A stretch of 64,000 nt of DNA, from contig JAPTYO010000020.1 of assembly GCA_036873135.1 (NCBI GenBank), positions 1,790,081-1,854,080 of the forward strand, read 5' to 3'. Below are positions 10,354-22,534 of the stretch, piece by piece. The stretch's first letter is position 1. Each line of letters opens with the position of its first letter. This DNA is from Clarkia xantiana subsp. parviflora (taxonomy: Eukaryota; Streptophyta; Magnoliopsida; Myrtales; Onagraceae). The notes under the pieces are model-generated. The model was not told the origin of the DNA and ran no database searches. It saw only the letters and a program-made list of their open reading frames with translations. Made by a program: the position numbers and the translations under genes.

Positions 10354-11372
10354 TATAGTCGGAACCAACCTAATATAGTAAACACTAGTCATTATTTCTC
10401 TAGGAAATCATTTTAATCAAGTCACTTGAGAATTCAAACTCATGTCGAAAGATCGACCCCATAGGCACCCGTCATTCATCAAGTCAATAGAGATTCAAAA
10501 TCGTGTCAAGATGTCGATCTATTAGGGAATAATCTTCATTTCCCCAATAAATGATTTCAATCAAGTCAATAAGTATTCAAACTGACAATCTCAAAGTCAA
10601 ATTGTATAGAATGAGCACTCTTAACTACAAAACTACAATTGCCGATGATATTAGTTTATCATCCATAAAAAGTAAAATAATTGTTATTTCTTTCATATTC
10701 ATATGTATATAATTAAACTTTCCTAACTTTTTCAGTGCTGACCAAACCAAACTACAAAGACAACATGAAAAACAAGATAAATTTAGGATATATAAATTAG
10801 CATAAACGATATACAATATGCCTGAAAATCATCTCAAAAGGTTATAAGTACCGTTAGTACTCAAAATGCAACTTAGTGAACAACCAGCGCATTCACTGAT
10901 CCGTCAACGTATCCCTAATAACCTAGTACAGTAAAGAAGTCGGCATGTTAAACCCATTTTTACTGATCTCCTCTTATGACTGACGTAGTATGTAGGCAAA
11001 GACGGTAACCTGATTAATCCGATTTTTTCCAACCAGACTTAGTGAACAATCAACACATACACTAACCCCGTTTAAATAACTCTACTAACAATCTAATATA
11101 GTTAAAAGATTGAACGTTAAGTTAAGTTATATTATTTCTCTCCCAAGTAGGATTTAAACCTACGACCAGTCCCTCATCTTATGCATAATGTGATATGTGG
11201 ATCAGGCGAGACCTGATATCCATTGATTGGGCCTTACCTTGAGGACCGGTCGTTGGTTGCCAATAAGTAGACAAATTCATTCGATGTTAGGCTCGGCCAA
11301 TGACGATGTAATCTAGAGTTGGACTAGGGGATTAGACCTTACCAACTTATGTACTAAGTTATTATTTTAAAA
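10354..11372. repeat. Intergenic DNA with dispersed-repeat fragments
   Basis: Two stretches (about 10865-10945 and 11025-11110) share the theme 'cagacttagtgaacaaccagcgcat(g/t)cactga..cgtcaacgta' with copies at about 31750-31935 and 33650-33800. It is an unclassified dispersed repeat of about 150 bp or more. No ORF or terminal inverted repeat was found, and no gene is seen. Confidence 0.45.
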
Positions 11373-11890
11373 AGGGTTAATAATGAAATTGCTACCTGAA
11401 CTTGAATCCAATTATAAATCATTGCACAATTATTATTTTTTTGAATTGGCTACCTGGATTTTCATTTTGTGAGCAAATTGTTACATCTGTTAAATTATTG
11501 TTAAATTGGACATAAAACGAGCATGTTCCTACCACATAGAGTCTTTTCATGTGTACCAAAGTTGGTTTCAGACATAAATGTAAATGATTGCAGCGAAAAA
11601 AACTTCAATTAGACGCTCAACTGGACATCCACCTAATTCTAATAATGCATTTCAGTTGAGTTTTCCAATTGAATTTATTTCATTGCAATTAATTCAATTT
11701 ATGTCTGAATACATATTGAGTAAACATGAAATGATTTCATATGCCCGAAACATGCTCATTTTCTCTTAAATTTGACAGAAATTGAAACACATGTAACAGT
11801 TTGCACGAAAATTAAGAATTCATGTAGCCAATTTAAAAAAAAATCGAGTAACAATTTGTATTTTATTCAAAGTTACAATTTGGTTATTAA
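11373..11890. mobile_element. Long-inverted-repeat foldback element, copy related to 19071-19609
   Basis: The left arm ('agggttaataatgaaattgc', 'gagcaaattgttacatctgtt', 'cataaaacgagcatgtt') and right arm ('aaacatgctcattttctctt', 'acatgtaacagtttgcac') are imperfect complements. The wording is shared with 19071-19609. No coding capacity. The right terminus is poorly preserved and no target duplication was identified. Confidence 0.55.
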
Positions 11891-12204
11891 TTAATTTGTA
11901 TCTTTGAACCCAATGTTTGGTAACTACTAAGTACTAACCAGTCGACTAACCCTGACCAAATGAAGCTGGGCACAAACAAAGATGACAGAATTGGGCTGGG
12001 CACATATATGTTCCTCAAAATACTGAATTCATATATTTGGCCCAAGCAAATACTGATGGGTCAATTGTTCTAAGTAGGGTAAATCTAAACTTTTTTTTTA
12101 ATTGAAAAACTTATTTGTTGGACCAACTTAAAGTTTTTATTTCAAGGTGAATGGAATTCAATTCCTGCTGAAAATACCGACTTAAAGATGTCTATAACAA
12201 TAAA

Positions 12205-12237
12205 CTAGGTACATTTCCCGCGCATCGCGCGAGGCGG
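12205..12237 (-). mobile_element. Helitron-type 3' terminus (minus strand)
   Basis: Read on the minus strand this is a GC hairpin (CGCGC-GAT-GCGCG, 12219-12231), then about 10 bases, then CTAG (12205-12208) followed by T. A short GC hairpin just before CTRR with a 3' T is the usual Helitron end. The element would extend to higher coordinates. Its 5' TC end was not identified, so the body length is unknown; 12238-13130 is a candidate. Confidence 0.55.
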
Positions 12238-12604
12238 TTTACTAAATATGTATAATTAGCAAACTAATATTCGATGAAATTTATACTGACTATTTTTAAT
12301 ATGTCAAAACACTATTTTTAAATAAAATATCAGTCTAAAATTTGAAAAAGTAAACGAAATACTGCAAATTTTGAACCATAAAATATCATTGCGCAAATTC
12401 ACAAATAAATTTTAGATGCCCGTACCGCATGCTACATTTGGTCGTCGGATCCGTGTCACGCGTCTGTTCTTCAACATATATGGCTTCGATGACCACAGAC
12501 GATATCTCGACGGAGATAGAGATGGCTCTGCCACTGAGACTGTCATCCGCCTGTAGCCTGATATTTTCGTTCGCCGGCTCCGCGTCAAGCTTCTGTTAAA
12601 AATC

Positions 12605-12835
12605 AGTGAAATTTTAGTTTCGATTAATTACATACATTGAATCTTGAACGGTCTGAAATTTTAATTGCGATTAATTGCATACATTGAATCTTGAACGGTT
12701 CGAAATTAGAGAAATTTTAATTGCGATAATCGCATATATTGAATCTTGAACGCTCCGAAATTTTAATTGCGATTAATTGTATAAATTGAATATTGAACGG
12801 TTCGAAATCAGCAAAATTTTAATTGTGAGTAATTG
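12605..12835. repeat. Four-copy ~57-bp tandem repeat
   Basis: About four degenerate copies of a unit reading roughly 'attttaattgcgattaattg', then 'catacattgaatcttgaacg' and 'gtccgaa'. It lies in the probable Helitron body next to the Copia insertion. Noncoding. Confidence 0.75.
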
Positions 12836-13179
12836 CAACTTAAAAACCCTCAGCTCTCTAATGTAATCAATGCTATAGAGTTAATGACTACAAAACTCTT
12901 AGCTCAATTGTAACAAATGTATCGTGAAAAACAAAATTATCAGTTTCTCATTCACTTTGTTATTATATTTTATTCAGAATTTATAATATATATAAATAGA
13001 TATTTCGATCTGAATTCATATAATACAGATAAATAAATGAACAAATAAATAACCATGTCGGTTAGATCCTTCGATACGCCACTATGCAAGGTACTGTTGT
13101 AAATTTTAATTATTATTATTATTAGGGAAATGTTTTAAATTCTGATCTGAAATTTTGATATCTTTGGGATTGCGGTATG

Positions 13180-13393
13180 TATTAGAGTATTAGTCATTGT
13201 TTACATCAGTTTTGTATTATAGGGACTGTTTAGCAAATATTAGAAATTAGTTAGTTTGAGCTGCTTTAACTAACAATCTGCAGCTTTACTCTTCGGCACT
13301 TCATCTCTCTGCTCTCAGTAATTCCAGACTTGAGATTGATGAATGGAGATGATGATTTCTTCGATTGATCTTGTGATTTCGCTCGTCTTTACA
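13180..13393 (+). repeat. 5' LTR of Copia element
   Basis: 214 bp, begins TATTAGAGTATTAG and ends CTCGTCTTTACA. Differs from the 3' LTR by A/C in 'gtcattg' versus 'gtccttg' and G/A in 'tcggcac' versus 'tcgacac'. Confidence 0.95.
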
Positions 13394-13405
13394 TGGTATC
13401 AGAGC
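13394..13405 (+). other. Primer-binding site (initiator Met tRNA)
   Basis: TGGTATCAGAGC directly abuts the 5' LTR. It pairs with the 3' end of initiator Met tRNA, the usual primer of plant Copia elements. Confidence 0.92.
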
Positions 13406-13469
13406 AGCGATCTTTGATTTCCGTCTAGTTTTTGATTCAAGCTTCCGCGTGGATTCAATTGCTTCTTCA

Positions 13470-16400
13470 ATGGCGCATCAAAGCTCACCGGCGTTAGGAG
13501 CGGGACATCACAACACACCGCCGCCTCCTCCGATTACAGCTTGGCCAAGGCTCGGTAATCTTCCAGAACTTTCTTCTGAGGATAAATTGTATTTGCATCC
13601 AGGCGATACACCAGGAACAATGCTGGTGAATTATCAGCTAATTGGTTGTGATAACTATCAAATCTGGATTCGTGATATTACAGATGTTCTTATTGCGAAA
13701 AATAAACTGTGTTTTGTTGATGGTAGTTGCACAAGAGAATCTGTGCCTGTTAATCAACAATTTCGGTGGGATAGATGCAATGCCATTGTCAAAGGATGGT
13801 TACGTAGTTCTGTTTCAAAGGAATTAGCTCGTGGACTTGTATACAATCCTACAGCTGTTAGTATTTGGAACGATTTGCGTGAACGATTCAATAAAGTGGA
13901 TGGAACTCGCATTTTTCATTTGAGTCGTGAAATTTACCATGCCAAGCAAGGTACTCTCAGTATATCTGATTATTTTGGGAGATTGAAGAATTTGTGGGAT
14001 GAGTTAGCAGCCCTGGAAGACAACTGCTTATGTCCAGATTGTATAATATCACCTAGGGTTGTTGCAACTAAGGATAAACAGAAGTTGGTGCAGTTTCTTT
14101 TAGGTCTGAATGAGACTTACAGTGGTGTTCGTACAAATTTGTTGATGACTCACCCAATGCCCTCGTTGAACTTTGCTTATTCTGTCTTAGTACAAGAAGA
14201 AAGTCAGCGTGTGATTGTTGGTTCAACTTCAGAAGAGAATGATAATGGAATGGTTTTGTATGCTAATAATCAATCTGGTTCAGATATTAGTGGAATGTAT
14301 GCAAACACAAATCACAGATCAGGATCAGGATCTGCAGGGGGAAAGCCTGGTTTTAGGCCAAAAAGAGACTTTCAGTGCAATTTTTGTGGCAAGAAAGGAC
14401 ATTCCGAAGACAGATGTTGGCAGAAGCATGGAGTTCCAGATCATATCAAGTCAAAGTGGACAGCTCATAATGTCACTTATGCTGAGGAAACTCCTCTTCA
14501 GATCAGTGCTACTTCACAACAATCAAGTTCTGTATCCACTCCCTCTCAAATCCATCCAGATTCTTTTGATGCTGGATCCTCTAATTGGGCATTCAATCAG
14601 AATCAAATGAATCAAATGTTTCAGATGTTCATGGAATTTCAAAAGAAGAATTCTACTTCACCTGCGGCATCAGTGAATATGGCAGGTATATCTTTTTGTG
14701 GCACCTCAGTTGCTTCTTCATCTGAAAACATGTGGATTATTGACAGTGGTGCGTCTCATCATATGACATGTAATCAACACTGGTTATATGATCTGAGAGT
14801 TAATTCCACAACCAACATGATGGTGAATTTACCTGATGGGCATACTTCTCATATTACTCATATTGGTACATGTAGTTTGAATGAGGATATCACATTGAGA
14901 GATGTTCTATATGCTCCAGCATTTCATTTTAACTTGATTTCTGTCTCAAAGCTATGCAGAGATTATGAGATGAGTGCTGTTTTTAAAGGTGATATGATGG
15001 GTTTTCAGGACCACTCAAGTGGGAGATTGATGGGGATTGGAAGGCATCTTAATGGCCTTTACATTTTTGAGCAACAACAGGACTTGATAAACCTAATAGG
15101 GAATGCAACTACAAGATCTACAAGAATAGTTGCAGACTCTGGAAAGTTGAAGCTGTGGCATTCAAGACTGGGCCATATGTCTTTAAAAAACTTGTCCCGT
15201 TATTTTGATTTCGATTCTACTGCTGAAAGTTGTATTCAGGATTGCTCTATTTGTCCACTCTCTAGACAAGTGAGGCTTCCCTTTCCTACAAGTGTGACTA
15301 AATCTTGTAAGCTGTTTGACTTGGTGCATCTAGATGTTTGGGGACCTTATAAAGTTGCTACTCATGATGGATTTCGATTGTTTTTGACAATTGTTGAAGA
15401 TTATAGCAGGAGTACTTGGGTTTTCTTGTTGAGAAGTAAAGAGGATGTTATTCTTCATATTAGAAGTTTTATTTCCATGGTGAAAACTCAGTTTGGGTGT
15501 GATATCAAGGCTTTTCGAAGTGATAATGGTACAGAGTTTTGCAACTCCTCTACAAGAGAATTGTTTGAAAGATTGGGGACAAAGCATCAAACAAGTTGCA
15601 CCTACACTCCACAACAAAACGGAATTGTGGAGAGGAAACATCGACATTTACTTGAAGTCGCAAGAGCCTTGAAGTTTCAGGCATCTATACCAGATAAATT
15701 TTGGGGTTTATGCATTCTCACTGCATGTTACCTCATAAATCTAATGCCATCTTCTGTGCTAAATGGAAAAATTCCTTTTGAGGTCCTCAACAATGCATAG
15801 GTGAGCTGAGATCATCTACGAGTGTTTGGGTGCTTGTGTTATGCCAAAGATGTGAAGAATCATGACAAGTTCAAGCCGAGATCAATCGTGGCAGTGATGA
15901 TGGGTTATTCCCCCACCCAGAAAGGGTATAAGCTGCTCAACATGAGTAGTGGAGAGTTTTTTGTCTCTAGGGATATGATATTCAAAGAGGAGATTTTCCC
16001 TTTTACTTTCTCTAAGAGGCAACAACAAACTATATTTCCCCAAATTCCTTTATTGATGATCAGCTTTTCAAACAACCAGGTCATGATGTTGACATTAGTG
16101 TCTTACCTGGTGAGGATACAAGAATGCATCAACACTCTCACACTGTTAATGACTTGAAAGATCTGGCTGAGTTTCATGATGGAATTGATGATGAAGTTCA
16201 ACCTGGTGATACTCTTGATGATTCTCCTTCTGATATTGAAGTTCCAGATGTTTTAGATGTTGTTGAGCTGCATGATAAAATATCTGGTTTGCCCAGAAGA
16301 TCAACAAGAACAAGAAGGCTTCCACAGCACCTGCAAGACTACACATTACAATGTTCTCTTCTTGATTACAAGCATCTCTCTTCTTCATATGCCTGCTTCT

Positions 16401-18028
16401 TAAGCTCTTTGGACAAAGTTACAGAACCAACGTCTTTCAATGAAGCCTCCAAACACACAGAGTGGATCAATGCAATGACTGAGGAAATAAATGCTTTGCA
16501 AGATAACCACACCTGGGACATTGTTCCTCTTCCTCAAGGCAAGAAACTGATTGGGTGTAAATGGGTTTATAGAGTCAAGTATGCAGCAGATGGTTCTATT
16601 GATCGATATAAAGCAAGGCTTGTTGCAAAAGGATATACACAAAAGGAAGGGATAGACTTCAAAGAAACTTTCTCCCCCGTTGTAAAAATGGTGACAGTGA
16701 GAACTATTCTCAGCATTGCAGCAGTTAAGCAATGGCCATTGTATCAATTGGACGTCAATAACGCTTTTCTACAAGGGGATTTGGTAGAAGAAGTGTACAT
16801 GGATGTGCCTCAAGGTTTCAAAGATCAGAATTGGGCTTCAAATGCTGCTGGAAAACCTGTCTGCAAACTCATCAAGTCACTATATGGGCTAAAACAAGCC
16901 TCTCGTCAATGGAACATTAAGCTTACAGATTCATTGTTGCTACATGGGTATAGTCAAAGCAAGTTTGATTACTCATTGTTTAGCAAAGTGAAAGGAGGAA
17001 AACAAGTGCATCTCTTGGTGTATGTCGATGATCTCTTGATCACAGGGTCCGATGAAGAAATGATCAATCAGTTAAAGAGAGATCTGAAATCTCATTTCAA
17101 ATTAAAAGACCTTGGGACTCTGAGGTATTTTCTAGGATTGGAGATAGCACGTTCTAAAGAAGGGATTGTATTGAATCAGAGGAAATATGCCATTGAGTTA
17201 GTTGAAGATGCAGGCTTATTAGAATCAGAACCTGCAGACACGCCCATGGAGTTGAACTTGAAGCTTACTACTCCTGCCTATGATGAACTCTTTGGCCTAA
17301 ACAAGGAGGATAAGCTGCTGACTGATGTAGAACAATATCGAAGAGTCGTGGGAAGGCTGCTTTACTTGACTATGACGCGCCCTGACATTTCTTTTTCAGT
17401 TCAACGTCTTAGTCAATTTGTACATGCACCAAAACAGTCACATCTAAGAGCAGCAATGCGTGTCATTCGTTATATAAAGAAGAATCCAGGACAGGGGCTG
17501 TTTTTCAGTGCCACGAACAAGCTGGAGAATATGCATGCATACTGTGACAGTGATTGGGCATCATGTCCAATTACTCGAAAATCGGTCACTGGATTCTGCA
17601 TCAAGCTTGGAAGCTCGGTTATTTCCTGGAAATCCAAGAAGCAGGTCACCATATCACGGTCAAGTGCCGAGGCCGAATATCGGAGCATGGGAACCACAAC
17701 AGCAGAAATAATCTGGTTACGAGGTTTACTTAAAGAGCTGCAAATAGAACTGATTGGGCCAACTAAGCTTTTCTGCGACAATGAAGCAGCAATCAAGATA
17801 GCTGGGAATCCGATGTTTCACGAGAGAATTAAACACATCGAGATAGACTGTCATTTTGTTCGGGAGAAGTTGATTCAAGGAGTGTTGATTATAGAGTCCA
17901 TTTCCACTAAAGAGCAATTGGCGGATTTAATGACCAAAGCGTTGGGAATTCAACAGCATAATGAGCTGCTGAGAGGTATTGGTGTAAAAGACTTATTCAT
18001 AAAGCAATGCTTGAAGAAGGAGGAGTGA
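13470..18028 (+). pseudogene. Copia gag-pol polyprotein, interrupted
   Basis: The first ATG in frame is at 13470. Residues from there: gag; CCHC zinc knuckle (CNFCGKKGHSEDRC, about residue 303); protease active site DSGAS (about 425); integrase zinc domain (WHSRLGH, about 563) and catalytic core (DVWGPY, DNGTEF about 685, NGIVERKHRH). In-frame stops are TAG at 15798-15800 and TGA nine bases downstream. The same frame then continues (HLRVFGCLCYA) to about 16040, where a one-base-class frameshift moves it to the frame that ends at 18028. That part holds reverse transcriptase (YQLDVNNAFLQGDL; YVDD at 17021-17032) and RNase H (CDSDWASC, SSAEAEYRS). Catalytic motifs look intact; only continuity is lost. 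An upstream GTG at 13449 is in frame but not needed as a start. Confidence 0.95.
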
Positions 18029-18040
18029 ACAGAGATCAAG

Positions 18041-18070
18041 AATAAGAGAAGAAAGAAAAGTGGAGACGAA
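18041..18070 (+). other. Purine-rich tract before the 3' LTR
   Basis: AATAAGAGAAGAAAGAAAAG followed by TGGAGACGAA. It ends directly at the 3' LTR, the expected place for the plus-strand primer. Confidence 0.7.
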
Positions 18071-18284
18071 TATTAGAGTATTAGTCCTTGTTTACATCAG
18101 TTTTGTATTATAGGGACTGTTTAGCAAATATTAGAAATTAGTTAGTTTGAGCTGCTTTAACTAACAATCTGCAGCTTTACTCTTCGACACTTCATCTCTC
18201 TGCTCTCAGTAATTCCAGACTTGAGATTGATGAATGGAGATGATGATTTCTTCGATTGATCTTGTGATTTCGCTCGTCTTTACA
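18071..18284 (+). repeat. 3' LTR of Copia element
   Basis: 214 bp, two differences from the 5' LTR. Followed by the GTATG target duplication. Confidence 0.95.
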
Positions 18285-18289
18285 GTATG

Positions 18290-18489
18290 CTGTGTAATTT
18301 CTTAGAACATTAAGGGTAAATTAGTTACCCACACACGGAATAAAAAAGTTATTTTTATTTACGGTAAAATACTAGGTGCAATGCAATTTCTATCATTTAT
18401 GTTGGCAATACTAGGTGCAATGCAATTACATTTACGGTAAATAAAAAATTTATTTTTATTTTCAGAACTATATAAATAAGATATTGGCA

Positions 18490-18527
<38 letters not shown>

Positions 18528-19070
18528 TTGCTGGTCGTTAGGATTTGATGGGATTTAATAAAAATCAAAATGTACCTGCCTAGTGACCTTTGCGTGCAAT
18601 GCGAATCCCAACTAACTTATACTATTCGACAGCAAAAAAAAGACAATTTTATCTGGATTCTACTAAAATGCATTTACCGTTGAGTATATAACGTTTAATA
18701 AGACACGTCGATATTTTTGTAACTGTTTAAATGCGATTAAATTAAAGTTCTATTTCTAGAAATCTAATGTATTATATTTCTGATCAAACAATTAATTGTA
18801 AATTCGTTTGACCGCATTTTAGTCATTACTTAAATATTAGATTAGGCTAAGTGACTGAATGTACCATTTAAAAAAAAAATTAATTAGGTTGTTTTCGTTA
18901 CTATATTTTGGTCAAAATATTATTATGAGTATTATTAACTGCTACCCATAAAATAATATAACTAAAAGAAAAAAATTCACTATTTTTTTTTAATGATATG
19001 ACTTAGTCTAACTTAATAAATTCACCTGACCGACACATAACCTTTTACATGACCTTCTACATTCATGTTT
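18290..19070. other. AT-rich intergenic with (ATT)n microsatellite
   Basis: A perfect ATT run lies at about 18492-18525. The rest is AT-rich with poly-A and poly-T tracts. No gene seen; short ORFs here are low-complexity. Confidence 0.5.
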
Positions 19071-19609
19071 AGGGTTAATAATCAACTCACTATATGAACT
19101 TTGACTCATTTACAAATTGTTACCCAAATTTTTATTTTTTAAAATTGATTTTTGAACTTTGAGCAAATTGTTACATCTGTTACGATTTACGTCAAATATG
19201 AAAAAAAAAAAAAAAAAAAAAAAATCGGCCACGTGATTTTAAAGTGTACCTAAGATGAATTAGAGTGTAAACTGAAAGAATTACTGTGGAATTCCTTCAG
19301 TTTGACTTCACTCAATTTCAACGGCGTCCTTCAATTCAACGTCCAATTGAATGTATTTTACTGCAATCTTTTCAATTTTTTTAACAAATACATTTTAAAT
19401 ACTCATCAAAATACATTATGTGCCTGAAATATACACATTTTCTGTCCAATTTAACATATATTATAATCGATATAACAATTTACTCAAAAATTAAAAGTTC
19501 AAGCTAATTTTGTAAAATTAAAGTTTAGGTAGGAGTTTGTAATTAAGTAAAAAAGTTCACCTAGTGATTTTTTTTTTAACGAAAGACCTAGTGATTTGGT
19601 ATTAACCCT
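19071..19609. mobile_element. Long-inverted-repeat foldback element (539 bp)
   Basis: Begins AGGGTTAATAATCAACTC and ends TTGGTATTAACCCTT. The arms share themes ('acaaattgttaccc', 'gagcaaattgttacatctgtt', 'atttgacgtaaa..') in inverted order, with a poly-A run (19201-19224) and unrelated sequence in the middle. Related to 11373-11890. No ORF and no clear target duplication. Confidence 0.6.
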
Positions 19610-20014
19610 TACATATAAGGTCAAGTTCAAATTTATGTCTACACTCAATATTATTTCAAAATATGAATATATTCTTGATTGTGGGAAAAAAAAAAACTGA
19701 CTTTTTAAAAAATAAAAAATAAACGGGGATTCTAAAATGCTAGACACTTGGTTAACTAACTCGTCTAATTAACAGACTTCTGCATTAATCCGATTTATAT
19801 ACTATGCAGCTTTTATAGTAAGTAAACACGTGAACGCAACGATGGATAAAATAAAAATAGAAAGTATGAACAGTCAACACAGTCTCAAACAAGACACCTA
19901 GTCAAACAAATATTGTCCGACTCCGACAGTACTGTTTCATAAAAATAAAAAGCACTTTTGATCCAATACTCTTTCCATGTGAACCATGTCAGGTAACATA
20001 GCTAAAATGCAGTA
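19610..20014. other. AT-rich intergenic, nothing recognised
   Basis: No gene, RNA gene or element terminus recognised. It ends at the hAT target duplication GTATTTAC (20015-20022). Confidence 0.4.
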
Positions 20015-20022
20015 GTATTTAC

Positions 20023-21140
20023 TAGGGCTGGGCATAAAAACCGGTTCGGGCGAACCGAACCTGAACCAAACCGGAACCGAACCAATACAAACCGGTTCTG
20101 ACTGAACCGGTTCTTAAATGGTTCGGTTTTTATAAGGAATATATGGAGCGGTTTTCAACTGGTTCAAAACAGGTTCTGAACCGGTTTTGAACCAGTTTTT
20201 CAGAACCACTTTTATTACATAAAGCCTAAATTGTTAAATAGAAACACACTCTTGCATCTTTTTTTTTTGTAGATTAAAGGGCTATAAACAAGCCGAGTAT
20301 CCGGCAAGCTCGACTCGACTCAGTTTACTCGAGCTCGAACTCGACCAAGCCTTAATTTTTCAAGCTCGAGCTCGACTCGGTGCCATACTTGACATGTTCG
20401 AGTTCGGCTCGATAAGGTTAAAAATTCAATTAAATAATAAATGGTGCATCTAAGCTCGAGGTCGAACTCTTCATCGACTCAATATATACATATATAATAT
20501 TATTACGTAAAACTCGAAAAACTCAAATTCGAACTCGACTCGAATATGCAAAACAAAAAAGCTCGATTAGGTTCGCGAGCCTCTCGAGTCGAGTACAAGT
20601 GAACTCGAACTCGACTCGGTATAAAAAAAAGTTCAACTCGACTCGAAATTTAGCGAGTCGAATTTGAATATCGACCAAACCGATCTCGAGAAGCTCACGA
20701 GTAGCTTGAATCGTTTACACCCATAGGGTAGATCCTCACTATTTGGGTTTGGTTCATATTGGATATATAGGTGGTCGTAGCAGATTTGTTTACTTATATA
20801 TAGTTATTATATATTATGTTAGCTCATATCAGTTCTACAGTCAATTGAGTTTAGTTTTGAACTCGAAACTTAACTTATGAATAGTTCTATATTGGCCGTA
20901 TATTTTGAATTTTAGTAAAAAAAAAAAAAAAAGGTGTATATTTTGAATTTTAGTAAAAAAATGAAAAAAAGGTTCAAAACCGGTTCGAACCGGTTCAAAA
21001 CCAGTTCTCCTATGGTTCGGTTCTAGGACCTAAAATCTGGTTCGGTTCTTACCTGATATAGAATACCAACTGAACCTAAAATCTGGTTCCGGTTCGGTTC
21101 TGAACCGGTTCGGCCAAAAACCGAACCATGCCCAGCCCTA
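20023..21140. mobile_element. hAT-like element with TAGGGCTGGGCA ends (1118 bp)
   Basis: Ends TAGGGCTGGGCAT and ATGCCCAGCCCTA are perfect inverted repeats, flanked by a perfect 8-bp duplication GTATTTAC (20015-20022 and 21141-21148). Subterminal regions are full of 'aaccggttcgg' words, as in other hAT-like elements of this window. A 'gctcgag'-rich element is nested at about 20273-20730. No transposase ORF. Related copy at 29879-30908. Confidence 0.88.
20273..20730. mobile_element. Nested 'gctcgag'-rich element
   Basis: Interior made of permutations of 'ctcgagctcgactc'. The right end reads 'cgtttacaccca', the left 'gggctataaacaagccgag', an imperfect inverted pair. Same family as 2640-3144. 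A further degenerate copy may exist at about 21228-21460. No ORF. Confidence 0.5.
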
Positions 21141-21148
21141 GTATTTAC

Positions 21149-22530
21149 AAAACAAAAAAAAAACATTTGATTTTAACTTAATTAAATTCTGGGCGCAGTA
21201 TAATTTTGATGTCTAATCTATGGACTAAGGGTATATATACGACTCGAGCTAAGTATCTAACAAATTTGACTCGAATAATTTTATTTGAGTTTAAACTTGA
21301 CCGAATCTAATTTTTAGAATGATAAACTTGATTCGGTTGCATACTTGACAAGTTCAAGATCGTCTCGACTTTGATCACCAAGTTTAAAATTGTTCAGTTA
21401 AATCATAAAACATGCACATTAACTCGAATTCGAATTGATAACTAAGTATGTGAATATATATATATATCTATATACCAATATATTATTTGTGTTGGGTCCT
21501 CACCCCCAATAGACATCTTTGGCACCTTTTCATTTTATTAACAAAAAATATATTACATTTAATTCCTATATTTTATAAAATTAATAATTTAGTCATTACT
21601 ATATTTGAGAAACATTTATTTATCTTTAATATTATTACTAAATCATTATTTAAATTTTATTATTTTTTTAAGGTCGCTTAGTCAGCATGTCATAGTAATT
21701 ATAATTAACTTACAATCCAATATTCATATCAATTTAAGTCAGCCCTATCATACTCATTCCGTTCAAATTTCGGATGCATGTAAAAAAAAATTATTCAACG
21801 AATTATATAGATCGAGTGATATATGTTCCGCCTGTTGAGATTTTTCTATCACATAGATCAGCCACTTACCAAATTATATATATAACAAGTCAAAATATGG
21901 GTGAAATGTGGTTCTTGAAGTTTGACCTCGTACAAATAACATTTTACATCATCCAATATTTATGGACTCAAACTATTAATTTAGTTCTTCTATTTGTTAA
22001 TCCAATCACTTTGTATACAACCTAATTAATGTTAACTAAATATTTTTGTAAATTCAAGTCTTAACTTTATATTTTTGTGATTTAATTTATCTTTATTATT
22101 AAATCAAATTTTGTTGGTATTGTGATATTGTATATAATTACGTTTGTATAGATCAAAATTTTCCATTGATGACTCTAAGTAGTTATGAACAAGTTTAGAT
22201 TCTTGACACCTCAAGTTGATGAGTTAGATACAATTGAGTCGTTAATGACCAACGTAATGCTCGACCCAACTCATTTATATATCTAACTATAAGGCTAACT
22301 TAGTATTGTAACTGAAGACATTAGTTAATTTTTTACTTAATTATCCTCTTCTCTTTCTCATGTTTTGAATTACGTTATGTCTCTCTTCTCTATCAGATAG
22401 ATTCGTTTCTCACAACGAATCAACTTGCCCATATTTTACTTTGATTAATTATAAATATTAGTAAACTTAAGATAGATTATATATCTTCAAATTTAACTGA
22501 TCGATGCGCGTGCAACGCACGCGTTAATAA
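21149..22530. other. AT-rich intergenic, possible Helitron body
   Basis: AT-rich with no convincing coding sequence. A TCTATATACC motif after A at about 21467 resembles a Helitron 5' end and could pair with the 3' terminus at 22507-22534, giving a ~1.07-kb non-autonomous element. That pairing is a guess. Confidence 0.3.
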
Positions 22531-22534
22531 CTAG
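22507..22534 (+). mobile_element. Helitron-type 3' terminus (plus strand)
   Basis: A perfect 7-bp hairpin CGCGTGC-AAC-GCACGCG (22507-22523), then TTAATAA and CTAG (22531-22534) followed by T. This is the classic plant Helitron 3' structure. The 5' end is unresolved. Confidence 0.7.

Larger units (their letters stand above)
13180..18284 (+). mobile_element. Ty1/Copia LTR retrotransposon (5.1 kb), young but broken
   Basis: Two 214-bp LTRs, 13180-13393 and 18071-18284, differ at two positions by my reading. The flanking 5-bp duplication is GTATG (13175-13179 and 18285-18289). With this duplication the LTR starts TA and ends CA, a non-canonical terminus. A primer-binding site follows the left LTR at once (13394-13405) and a purine-rich tract precedes the right LTR (about 18041-18070). 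The internal order gag, protease, integrase, RT, RNase H is that of Ty1/Copia. The coding region has two stops and one frameshift, so this copy cannot make a full polyprotein. Confidence 0.97.

Noticed and set aside
13178..13393. Canonical TG start of the Copia 5' LTR
   Set aside because: The TG at 13178-13179 belongs to the target duplication GTATG, which recurs right after the 3' LTR. The 3' LTR has AA at the equivalent place.
22015..22025. Plus-strand ORFs between 21487 and 22025
   Set aside because: Very AT-rich, hydrophobic random-like text with no homology; probably Helitron or intergenic DNA.
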